The notes under the pieces: model-generated | Database searches by the model: none | What the model was told of the DNA's origin: nothing | Seen by the model: only the letters and a program-made list of their open reading frames with translations | Part shown: one piece after another, positions 1 to 11,900 of the stretch | Layout of the letters: every line of letters begins with the position of its first letter | Position numbering within the stretch: position 1 is the first letter of the stretch | Origin: Branchiostoma floridae | Lineage: Eukaryota; Chordata; Leptocardii; Amphioxiformes; Branchiostomatidae | DNA: 64,000 bases | NCBI RefSeq assembly: GCF_000003815.2 | Contig: NC_049985.1 | Coordinates: 23,563,406-23,627,405 of the forward strand | Reading direction: 5' to 3' | Program-made: the position numbers and the translations under genes

Positions 1-640
1 TTTAAACTGCCAGAGTTTCAGCCCAATAAAACACTCTCAGCGCCAGGGTATGAACAGACTGACCAGACAGACGAAAATAAAATCCTCGAACAAGGTTCAA
101 TCGTATCTTCCGGGTCTGGCAGGAAGTTGTTAAACTAAAATAAGAATAGGCTCGATGGCTGATTGCATACAAAGTAAAACAGTTTAACAGTTTTACAGCT
201 TGAAGAAAACAAACGCTCCTACAGTACCTGCACCTGCTTGATAATTATCAAATCGTTTGCCCTACTTGAATAAAAAAAGTTCACTGCAATAATAAATGTA
301 CCCACATCACAAGGAGCTTATACTTTTTTAAAACTTACACCAAGTTATCGTACTGAAAATTGTTAATGACATTACATGAAGTCATTCAACAATTTTCAGT
401 CATGATGAAAATTTTCTGAATGGAATGTGATTATTGTCATTTTCTGAAAAATAGAAGCAAGCTCTGTTTTTACCTGGAATCAATTCACAATACCAGTCCC
501 CTTTGGGGAATAATGTACTGTTAATATGATGTTCCATTTTTGCGCAGGGGTGATTTGGAACAGTCCAATGTTGCGTGGGAAGGGGTATGGCTGAAATATG
601 CTGTATTTGCTCTTAAGCAAATGTCGGCCTTTCTAGTTTT
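1..640. repeat. Dispersed repeat, copy 1 of an inverted pair
   Basis: This stretch matches 51172-52084 in reverse complement. The first bases (an aaactgccagagtttcagcc-type start) reappear reversed near 52060-52085, and the segment around 545-640 with gcgcaggggtgatttggaac reappears reversed near 51175-51275. Copy 1 is cut by the window edge, so its true left end is unknown. I see no coding potential. The element class cannot be assigned. Confidence 0.7.
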
Positions 641-3000
641 GTTTGTAACGTTAACGTTACATTGTGTCGTGATGATTCCAATATGACTTGCTTGGCTCGC
701 TCGACTATGCTGCTTGCGAGAAAAGCTTACCGTCGGCTTAAATTAGAAATCCTGAATAAACACTAGTTTCTCACGTACCTAAATGTTCATCTTATGCTTT
801 CCTGAACTGTAATTGGGTGAAATAAAAAAAAGCAGCAATTAACTAGAGTCCCATACCTTCGCCAAATGATTCTAACATTTACAGCTGCTATTGGTTGTGT
901 TTGTCATTTATTATGCAAATAAGGTTTTTATTTGCATAAATCATAACAGCTGATCATATCCTCCACCAAACAATAGACGTACACAATCTATGTGTTAAGA
1001 AAGAAGGCTTTCTTTTCATATTTTCCAGATAATTTATGCAAATAAGGGTCTTATCTGCATAATTTAATATTCCATGATGTTCACCTGTACATAACTTCAA
1101 AATGCTACGAGTACAGTAAGAAGTTCGCTTTATGCTGAACATAAAGAAACGAAGTTGGTTTCTTTTGATTATCACCGTATGTTGCCTCGTTAAAAAAAAT
1201 TTGAAATACACTTGTACCTGCTCATATTACGGTTCATTTTATGTTTTCTTGCACCGAATGCAAGCATGTGGAGTGAAAATGAATAAAAAATTCGGTTTCT
1301 TTTCTTATGATGCTAGACATTAAAAAACGAAGAAACGTTGGCTTCTCTTGTTTATCACCATATGTCCCTCGTTATTTTTTTGAGGATGAAGTCTCATAAA
1401 ATGTCAATTAGTATTTAGATGTGCAGAGTTACAATCAGTGTATTTAGAAAGTGTATCTAATAATTATTCGTCCGTTTTGTATGTGTGCCAAGTCACTGTA
1501 TTTTATACTAAGTTTAGCCACAGTACGGTAATGAAAATGTTTGCCAATACACTTTTACTTGATCATATTATGAATATAGTTTTTATAACCACCTGTCACC
1601 TTGTATAGATTTTTTGGATGAAGTCCATAACATGTGCAGAGGCACAATCAGTTTATTTTTAAAATGAATTTAATAATTAAAAGTTTTGAAGATGTCACTG
1701 TATTTTAAAAGTGGTAGCCACAGCAAGTCAATCAGTACAAAAATGTTTGCCATGCACTTTTACTTGCTAATATTATTAGAATGGTTTACTTTATATTTTC
1801 CTGAATGGAAGGCAAAAGTGTAAAATAACAACAGATGAAGAGGTTGAAGTCCAATAAAATTATAACAAACCAACGATGTCAAAATCACGGAATCAAATTC
1901 TTATATTTGGGCATGTGGTTCAACTGTGATACCATAGTTAAGAACTAATTCAAAAACCTCTATGCGAAACAAAACAAACGATTGTAAGGGTTCAAATTAA
2001 CTTAAATACCAAAAATATGTTTTGAAACTTGGACAAAATTTTTTTACGATTTTGAAAATATAGGCATATGTTAAGGCAGACTAATTGCTCGAAAGAAAAT
2101 GCGTTTCTCCAGCTACAAACTTTTCATCAAACTCGGTGCTTCTCAAAGCAGATGCCGCCAGACTGTTAATGTAAACATTTTGTTTTCATTTGGAATGGTG
2201 TGCGGCGGTCAGTTGTAACAGTTGAAACGAAATAAAGATCTTTGATTGCCACAAATCAGCTGTTTGATTTCTCCTCTTTGAACTAACAGGTAATAAAAGT
2301 GTTAATGACAATCTAGAGATTACGTATAACGGCAGGGATTTCTGTTGTTGTTTTTTTTCTGTCGTGTTAATAAAACGATCGTACCCTGAAATGAAATTAG
2401 CAGGACTACGTTAAATTTAGTTGAAGACAATTCAAGCTGGTGTAGCATGATGCTGAAAAATCTTTGCGTATTTAGAATCAACCGTAATTTGTACCTACTA
2501 GTTGTTTGAAAGAACAATACTGCTTTGATCACAATTCCTTATATTTATAACATACAAAAGTTCATGAATATTCATGATGTCTTGCCTTATTAGTCTTGGT
2601 ACGTCTTTTTTCAAATCGTGGTCAATCAAAGACAAGCATTTCACAGAGCTTCTGGCCAATTCTATCACCTTTCGTTTGCCATTTGGTCGTTTCAAAACGT
2701 TGTTCTTGTATCGACAGTTTGTAAGACATTTGTAATTGTTGGCGGAATGCCCAATCTTGGATAATGTGAGCTTATTACTTAAATTGCGATGAGAAAGACA
2801 AGCACCAGAGGAAGGCCCCTCCATGTCTTACCGAATTCCAAGCTGCCATCACCTTCACGCCAAGATGTGGATACAGGTAGGTAAAAGTCTACTGCATAAA
2901 TGATGACAGTAGCAAAAGACTGCATAACACTTTCAACAAGATCAACTAATGAAGCATCGGCCAAATTTGTACCCTCGATGAACTTTCAGATGTTTATTTT
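641..3000. other. Non-coding stretch with decayed tandem repeat
   Basis: No convincing gene is seen. From about 1100 to 1900 there are decayed units of the same tandem family that fills 19560-22090. Shared marks are a tcaccgtatgt-g-cctcg segment, a gcacatgtgcagag segment and an acacttttacctgctcatat segment. The rest is AT-rich unique-looking sequence. Confidence 0.5.
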
Positions 3001-4036
3001 TATTACCTCCATGAAATGTAATGGAGGTTATATCTATCTCCATGAAAAATGGAGATACAGTTTTGAGTGTGTCTGTGTGTGTGTGTGTGTGTCTGTCTGT
3101 CTGTGTGTCCGTGTGTGTGTCCGGATTTTTGTAGTGAGCATAACTCAACAACCTCTTGATGGGTTAAAATGATGTTTGGTTTGTGGTTTTGCTATCTCGT
3201 GTTCTGAACATGCTATGGTCACGATTTTTGAGTGTTAGATAGCTCTTGTGCTCAGAAAAAGGTGACATAAGTTTGGGCCTCCTAGCAACGAGGTTAAAGA
3301 TAGCAGGGGCATTTTTGTCAAAAACTTCTGAAGAGGATAACTCAAGAAGGGAACAACGGATTTTCATGATTTTTGGTATGTAGGTACCTTAGACAATATT
3401 GTACAAGATAAGATACTCATTATGCAAAATAGAAGTACATTAGCATAATTAATGAGATTATTCTATCATAGCAGTTTTTTTTTCAATATATCTCTTGTTC
3501 CGGACAAGATATGGTCTTGACATTTGTATGGTAGATAGCATGCAGTGTCATGCTAAAGTGGGGCAAGTTTCAGCTCCCTAACATTTAATTTCGGAACTGC
3601 AGGGGCGTTTTTGTCAAGACATTCCAAGGAGGATAACTGCAGAAAGGATTGACTGATTGACATCATTTTAGGCATGCAGGTATCTTAGGCAAAGACATTT
3701 ATAATGATATACATGTTATGCAAATGAGTACTTAATTTGCATAATTAATGAGGAAATTGTATAATTTCATTGTTTTCAATAACTGGACTTTAATAATTGT
3801 AACACATGTTAATTATGATAGGTAGAATATAATCATTTATCAAATATGGTGATGGGGAACGTATTTGCATAATTTATGTAAGAATTGCAAAACCTCTTTT
3901 AAATATGATAAATGATGGGAATTTTATTATTGTGACATGTGTACGTTACTCTGATGAACAACACCATGCACAAATTATGTTAATGTTGGTTAATTGAATA
4001 AAATTTACAAAAAGCTCTGAATATTCATGGAGGTAT
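3001..4036. repeat. About 1-kb dispersed repeat, copy 1
   Basis: The element opens with a tacctccatgaaatgtaatg motif and closes with catggaggtatgagg, so its ends are partly complementary. Inside are a GT/CT microsatellite (about 3067-3122) and recurring phrases such as gttctgaacatgctatggtc. The same body runs from 8657 to 9680, and shorter relatives sit at 4405-4620, 6250-6560 and 17930-18430. It ends about 40 bases before the splice acceptor of the first visible lectin-receptor exon. No open transposase was seen. Confidence 0.65.
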
Positions 4037-4074
4037 GAGGGCGCCGAATTCTAGTTGCTTATATTTTATAACAG

Positions 4075-4245
4075 ATGAGAACTGTGAAGATCCGAGCAGC
4101 AATGTGTGCCATCATCTACAACAAACCGGTACCCAGAGTAGAGAACCAACCGATATGGGGACGTACAGCCAACTCCCTGTGACTGGAGGCTTCGTTGGTA
4201 ACCAGAACTATGGGCCTGGTGCTTTACGAAAGGGGAAATTCCAAG
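4075..4245 (+). CDS. Lectin receptor exon A (cytoplasmic segment)
   Basis: A 171-bp exon in phase 1-1, between a ttttataacag acceptor and an aag/gtaac donor. It encodes 57 polar residues, including an NCEDPSSNVCHHL stretch and a TYSQLPVTGGF stretch. It has no hydrophobic run. It is the first exon I can place, and the phase shows that at least one coding exon precedes it. Confidence 0.6.
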
Positions 4246-5856
4246 GTAACGCTACACATCATTGTCATGACATTCACAAAGAATGTGTACGCCTGTGTGT
4301 ATGTGTGTGTGCCTGTGTGTGTTTATGTGTGTGTGCGTGCGTGCGTGTGTGTGTGCGTGCGTATTTTCGCAGGTGTATTCGAACCGTACAACTCAAATAA
4401 TTATTACCTTCGCCAAGAAGGTTTGTATGTGTGAACACGATAACTCGAGAATGGCTGCATGGATAATGTACGATGTATCCTGGTATTTGGTATATATCTT
4501 GAAAACCTTACGGAGCTACAGAGGAACTTCCAGATTTGATATTTCACGTTCTGGACATGCTATGGTAATGATTTTAGTGTTAGATAGCAAATGCTATTTA
4601 CGTCAATACAACAGACCCTAACAGGTACACTATGCATGTAGACGGAGTTGTTTTATAAAGAATCTTCGTTGTAACTTGCTGTCAAAAATATAGAAAACTC
4701 CTATACTTTGTATACATGTTTATAAAGACATGTATACTAAAGACGAAAGCAAATTGAACTAGGTGAATTCTTTTTAAATAAAAAAGTTACGCATAAGATC
4801 ACTGAAGCTGAATTTAAGTGATTTCTCCGTTAAAAATTAGAAATATGCATTCTATAAAGAGCATTGCCTTTTTAAAACAAATCAATACCAAAATTTAACC
4901 ATCCTTTACTACTAATTTATTTCATTATATCCAGACGGTTAAAGAATAGGATTTTAGGAAGCTTCCGGTCTCCACAGAAAATGTTCGTTTTTGTACTCGG
5001 TAGACATCATATTTTGTACTCGTATTGTACTCCGTATCACCCAAGGTGCCAGCCCGACCGCGGGTCGCATCGCACGACGGCCGAAGGCCGGAGGGTGATC
5101 CGACCTGCGGGAGGCATAAATAGGTATGACATAAATAAAATACAACACGGTGTATTATCCGACCCGCGGTCGGGCAAGGACCGAGGGTGATGCGGAATAC
5201 ACCGTGTTGTATTTTATTTATGTCATACCCACCTGAGAAAACCCATGTTTTGATGCAAAATGCGCCAGAAACTGAACAAATTTGGAGCCCTCGAACAAAG
5301 TGTTGCAACAGCAATGTTCCAACGTCCGAATCAGGTATTCGAATTGCCAACCGAAATTCGGCCCGCTCGAAATGGTTCGATTTACTCGAAGAAAGCCTGT
5401 GTGATACGCCTTTCGAACCTGTGTGATACGGAAGTTATGGCCCTGTCCGGAACACCCGTATCGAACATTATGGTATTGTTGTGATTGCATATATCGTGAA
5501 AGAGCACATTTTTTGTAATTTTTTTCAGAAGGTACGGTTCTGTACTACGGAACTGAAGTACAATCCCCTGACACCAATGAGTCCCATTACTATGTCAACA
5601 ATGTGAGCCATTACATTGAGAAAGAAGATAGCAACTCGTACGACCCACCACGACAGGCTAGTCAGCAACACGGTGGACAGCCAACTGCAGAAGAAACAGA
5701 CAAGACGGGCCGTAACGGTGCCCGCCTGTTGGAGAACCCGATGTACGCGACGGGTGTGTTACGTCAGGACGACGGAGGTACGTTTTGTTGTGTGGATCCT
5801 TGTAAGATTTACCATTTCCACCACACCGAGGGAATTGCGTAGAGCAATTAAATGAA

Positions 5857-5927
<71 letters not shown>

Positions 5928-8900
5928 ACTTGTGTGTGCGAGCGAGTACACGTATGGGTGTGAACGACCAGTACAATTTAAGAAGTTCTTAATCTAATGG
6001 AAATTGCCATTTTCTGTGTATTTCAATGAAGGGACCTTTTCATATCAGTTGAGTGCATGAATGCTTAATGACATTAAATCAACTTAACAGGACCTAACTA
6101 TAGCAGGCCCAGACTTTGGAACGTAATACCATGCAAAAGTATCTAAAGTGAATTGGAATGGGATGGTACAGAATTCAAATCTAAAACACGTATATGCACT
6201 ACGCAAGTTAAGTATTTGCCTTACAAGCCTATTGTTTATACTAGCCTATTTTTACCTCCATGAAATGTAATGGAATGGAGGTTATATTTTACCCTGTGTT
6301 TGTGTGTGTGTCTGTCTGTCTGTGTGTAAACAAGATAACTCAAGAACGGTTTGGTGGATTGGTTTCATACTTAGCGGCTCCCCTTGGTACTGCAGCGCAA
6401 CTTCCGGTTTTGCTATTTCGGTGTTCTGAACATGCTATGGTCATGATTTTTTAGTATTAGATAGCTCTTGTGCTCAGGAAGAAGTGACATTAGTTTGGGC
6501 CACCTAGCGTCTAGTTACTTCCGTGAAATGTAATGGAATGGAGGTAATATTTACCTGCATGTATGCAGGTATGGTTTTGATGCTGGTGGGAACTTTTCGG
6601 TAGCCGGGGATGTAGGGCGCTGTATCTCGTGAACGGATGGTGCGAGCACGACGATTTTTGGTACGTGGGTTGGGGGTGGTAGCCTAACACTCAGGTTTGA
6701 TTTTGGGCCTCCTGGCGTTTGAACTTGACATTGCAGGTGGCATTTTTGGTGTTTTGGGGGCACTTTTGGCGCTGTGTGTCCGGAACGATACGCGCGATTG
6801 CGACGATTTTTGGTGCATGGGTGGGGGGTTGTTGCCTGTTGCCTAGGATTGACTTTGGGCCTTGTCGCGTTTGAACTTGACCCAGCAGGTCGAATTTTGT
6901 GTCCGAGAGGGGTGTTTCCGGAGTTATATCTTCTGAACGGCTGGTGCTGGCGCGATGATATTTGGCACATGTGTCGGCGGTGGCTGAATAATGCTCAATT
7001 TTGATTTTGGCGCCCTTGGTGCTTGAACTTGACATTTTAGGTTACCTTTTGTGCGGGCACGGGGCGTGCGCTGTATCTCCGGAACGCAAGATATCATTGT
7101 GTTGCTATTTGGTACGTGAGTTGTTTGTGGTGTCCTGGTGGTCAGGTTTGATTTTGGGCCTCCTAGTGCTTGAACTTGATACTGTATAGGTTGATCTTGT
7201 TTTTGTGTGGTTGGGGCATCCTCCCAATATCTGCTTGGTTTTAAAAACAGATTATGGTTGGGTGTAGAACCATCATCTGGCCTGGGCCACCTTCAATGTA
7301 TCAGGTTACTTAGTGGCACTGACAGTTTGCCAGATGACGGGAGTGTACAAGATTATATATCTGTTGGTCAGGTATAATTGGAGTTTGCTTATTACTCTTT
7401 GTGGTGTTTCTAGAGCTGTATAGTACTGAGTTTTAAGTTTCGGTACAAGTTCCTTTACCCTGTTGGCAATCATGGTTGAACTTGAACTTAAACAGAAGAA
7501 GATGCAATTTTCTAATGTGGAGGAGAACTGTATAGAGTGTGGGCATAAGAGAAAGGTATGTGTATGATTTGTCCTGTGTTTCTTTTTGTTTCTTTGGTAA
7601 TGCCATTTCCATACTGTATACAGGTAATTTGTTGTTTTGGGCTAGTCATATTCGCTTGGTTTTTGGGCCTGCTTAATCTATGGTACAGGCAGGGTTAAGT
7701 GGTGGAGGCTTAGCTTTGTTCTGTTTTAAATTCAGTATCGTTGGTTGCATTTTGTCGCGGCAAATATATGATGAAATTCCCCTTCTAAGCAACTGCTCAT
7801 TGGTTTGCGGGGATGTTTGCTGGGTGTTTGCTCTGACTACAACAGCTTCTGAACTTTTCAAAGCTTCCATTGCCAGTAGTCTGTGTAACACAAACTCCGC
7901 TGTCCAGGGCTGTAACTGGCCCCTCCCCGCGGGCCGGCAGATGTTTGGCGGGCTGCTATAAGCGAGATTTAATCAGGCTACATTGCCAGCAGCTTGCCAT
8001 CTATAAATGGGATTGACAAGGACATTTTTCATAGTAAATTATGCTGTTAAATTTGGCTTAGTTAGATACTACAGGAGATTTAGGTTTGGGTTGGATGGAT
8101 TGAATGAAAATATCATACCACCCTGGGGACTAACTGTTGCTGCTGCATGGGGGCTACCACTATTCATATTGTCTAATGTCTATGGAACTACAGATAAAAG
8201 TATCATTGGTCAAATTATGCAAGTAACATTCCGATGTCAAGTGAATAACACCCCAGAAATAAATCTTTAATGAATATCATTGGAAGAACACAAACCAAGG
8301 AGACTTAGCAGCTGCATTAGGTCAGTACATTGAAATAGGAAGATATTAGTATATCATGTGACAGAGTAACTACATGTGCATGGGCCATCTGAGACAAAAA
8401 AAGGTAGCGTCTCAACAACTTCAAAGTACTGTGGTTGGTTACATACTTAAGAAATCCAAAATAAGTAATGTTCATCCATGTCCAAACTTACAAATTCAGA
8501 AAATGGAATTTCAGAGTCAGACTTTTGCATGGTGCACAACACGGTAAAAAGCTCATTTTTCCAACCACGTACCACAGACAAAGGCAAAAATACACAATAG
8601 GTCTACAGAAACCCAATACATTTCATGCAGGCCTGAGGTCTACGAACTCTTGTTTACCCTGTGTTTGTGTGTCTGTCTGTGTGTAAACAAGATAACTCAA
8701 GAACGATTGGGTGGATTGATTTCATACTTGGTGTGTTGGTAGGGTGTGATGAAAGCTGGAAATGATTAGATTTTGGGCCCCCTAGCGGCTCCCTTTGGTA
8801 ATGCAGCGCAACTTCCGGTTCTGCTATTTCGGTGTTCTGAACATGCTATGGTCACGATTTTTGAGTATTAAATAGCTCTTGTGCTCAGAAAGAAGTGACA

Positions 8901-11900
8901 TTAGTTTGGGCCCCCTAGCGTCTAGTTTTGGGAAAGCAGGGGCATTTTTGTCAAAAACTTCTGAAGAGGATAACTCAAGAAGGGAACAACGGATTTTCAT
9001 GATTTTTGGTATGTAGGTACCTCCGACAATGTTGTACAAAATGAAATACTTATTATGCAAAATAGGAGCAAATTTTCATAATTAATGACAACATTAAATC
9101 ATAGCAGTTTTTTCTATGTATCTCTTGTCTTGGACGTAATATGGTCTTGAAATTTGGGTGGTAGATAGCTTTCAGTGTCATGACAAAGTGGGGCAAGTTT
9201 CAACCCCCTAACATTTAATTTGGGAACTGCATGAGCGTTTTTGTCAAGACATTCCAAAGAGGATAACTGCAGAAAGTATTGACGAATTGGCATCATATTA
9301 GGCAGGCGGGTACCTTTGGCAAAGATGTTCATAATGATATACATGTTATGCAAGTGAGGACTTAATTTGCATAATTAATGTGGAAATTGCATAATTCCAT
9401 TGTTTGCCATAACTGGACTTCAATAATGTAACACATGTTAATTATGATAGGTGGAATATAAGCAGATACCAAATATGGTAATGAGGAACTTATTTGCATA
9501 ATTTATGTAAAAAATTGCAATACTGCTTTATGATTAATAATGGGAATTTTATAATTGTGACGTATGTACGTTTGTCAATGATGAACAACACCATGCATAA
9601 ATTATGTTGTTAGTCAATTGCATGAAATTTACGAAAGCTCTAAATTTTCATGGAGGTATGAGGTCGCCGAACTCTAGTTGTAAAGTGTTGTCGTCTGATA
9701 TTTACAGAACCAATCAAAAATACCACACGAAGAACAAATGCCAATTGAATTTGGGGAATTCTTTTGAAAGAAATGTATTCAGAAAGGTTTGCCTGAGATC
9801 ACTGAAACCCATTTTATAACCGTATAGTCGTAAACAACAATTCTAATTAGTCTGGAGAGGTAGTAAACATCATTTAATGAAAAGTGCTAATTTAAAAAAA
9901 AAAGATGACAAGCATTTTGTGTAAGTTATAACCATCCAGATTGATGGAACCANNNNNNNNNNNNNNNNNNNNNNNNNNNNNNNNNNNNNNNNNNNNNNNN
10001 NNNNNNNNNNNNNNNNNNNNNNNNNNNNNNNNNNNNNNNNNNNNNNNNNNNNTTTGGAAATGATGATATACAACTGTATCAAAGACATGTATATTATAGA
10101 CTGTAAAACAAATATAAATCTAGTTCCGGGTAATATATTCAAATGCACGTCGTTAGAAACATATTACTGGCGTCTCCAAATGTAATATCAGTCATTGTTG
10201 ATCTGCAAATCTTCTTTATGACACAGGACCTTCGGCAAGTTCCTTCAGAGAGGAAGAAACCAAAGAGCAATCGCCTGGCACCTATGAGTCCCATTACTAT
10301 GTCGACAATGTGGACCACTACACTGAGGAAGAAAATATCAACGACCCACGACAGGCTAGGCAGCAAAGAGGACACGGTGGACAGCCAACTGCAGAAGATA
10401 CAGACAAGATGGGCCGTAACGGTGCCCGCCTGTTGGAGAACCCGATGTACGCGGCGGGTGTGTTACGACAAGATGAGGGTGGTACGTTTTGTTGTTTACA
10501 TTCGAATTTACTTAACGTTTACCAGCTGACACTACAAATGAGTCAGTAGACCAATTTAAGGCCTGAATCAGTTTGTGTATGTCCTTGTGTGTGCATGCGA
10601 GCACAAGCATGGGTGTTAACGACCAGTACAACTTAAGAAGTTTTTAATCTAATGGAAATTGCCATTTGCTGTATATTCCAATGAAGGGACTTTTTCATAT
10701 CAGTTAAGTGCATGCATGCTATCTAATGCCATTTAATCAACTTAACAGGACCTAACTGTTGCAGGAACCGACTTTGAAGCGTAGGTTCATGCAAATTGTT
10801 GTCATCTGATATTTACAGAACCTATCAAAAATACCTTACTGAATGTGTGTTCGAGCGCACGTGTGTGTGTCAACGAAAAGTATAACTAAAGAAGTTGTTA
10901 ATGGATTGGCAAGATATTAGCCTGTAAATTCGAATGTCAATGAAGTGGATTGCATGAATGCTACTTAATGCCATACAAAGGGATCTAACTATTGCTCACT
11001 GAGACTCTTCCCTTGCAACTTGTTCATTAAAAAGGGCCCAAGGTTCAAAAATAGCTATAGGAAATGTAAATGCCCTGTGCAAGTTTATTTGTTTATACTA
11101 GCTTTTTTGCAACTGGCTGCCATCTGATATTTACAGAACGTGTCAAAAATACCCCGCGAAGTAAACAAAGTGGACAGCCAACTGCAGAAGATATAGACAA
11201 GACGGACCGCAGCGGTGCTGGCCTGTTGAAGAACCCGATGTACGTGTCAGGTGTGTTACGTCAGGACTTTGGAGGTACGTTCTGTTGTTTGATCTTATTA
11301 CATACCACAAAGAATTTACATGACAATTTTAAGGGAGTGTTTTGATTAGTATGTAGATATATTGATCAACAGGTAATGTAAGACCTTTGAAAAGTATGAC
11401 GCTGTTGTTGATTACTTTACAGTTTACTGTGCTATTAAAATGTTAATTAGATCACGCACTTTCACTTATGGGTACTGCTTTGTCTTCCTGAATCATAATA
11501 AAGGGTTGTGTGCTGGTTCTTTTTTCCCTGCGCATTTTGATAGGTGATACAAAAAATCTTCGGTTTAACCCTATCCAGACTGGGTTTTTTGGCATTCCCT
11601 GGACTGAGGTGGGGGGGGGGGTGAGGGGTGAGGGGTTGCGGCTCATTTGCATCTTCGTATTTTCGAAATATATTAGTCTGTAATAAGAAACGAAGTAGTG
11701 ATGAAATCCGAGTGAAAATAAGCTGGTTATACTTTCTTATCAGAACATTGTCGGCCATCTTGGATTTTGACCAATAACGTCATCTTATTAGCATAATGTA
11801 TGAATATTTAATTAGAGGGTTGGGGTTTGGTGGTTATGTACAGCTGTTGCAAGCAGTTTACAGTTTACATGTCTGTTAACTACTGCCAAAATATCTCAAT

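Noticed and set aside
2498-2964. Two minus-strand frames of 108 and 61 codons
   Set aside because: The sequence KVIELARSSVKCLSLIDHD looks mildly protein-like, but no splice sites, domain or partner exon could be supported.
6551-7035. Minus-strand frames of 139 and 114 codons
   Set aside because: They follow the 150-bp tandem array, whose period is near a multiple of three. No recognisable domain.
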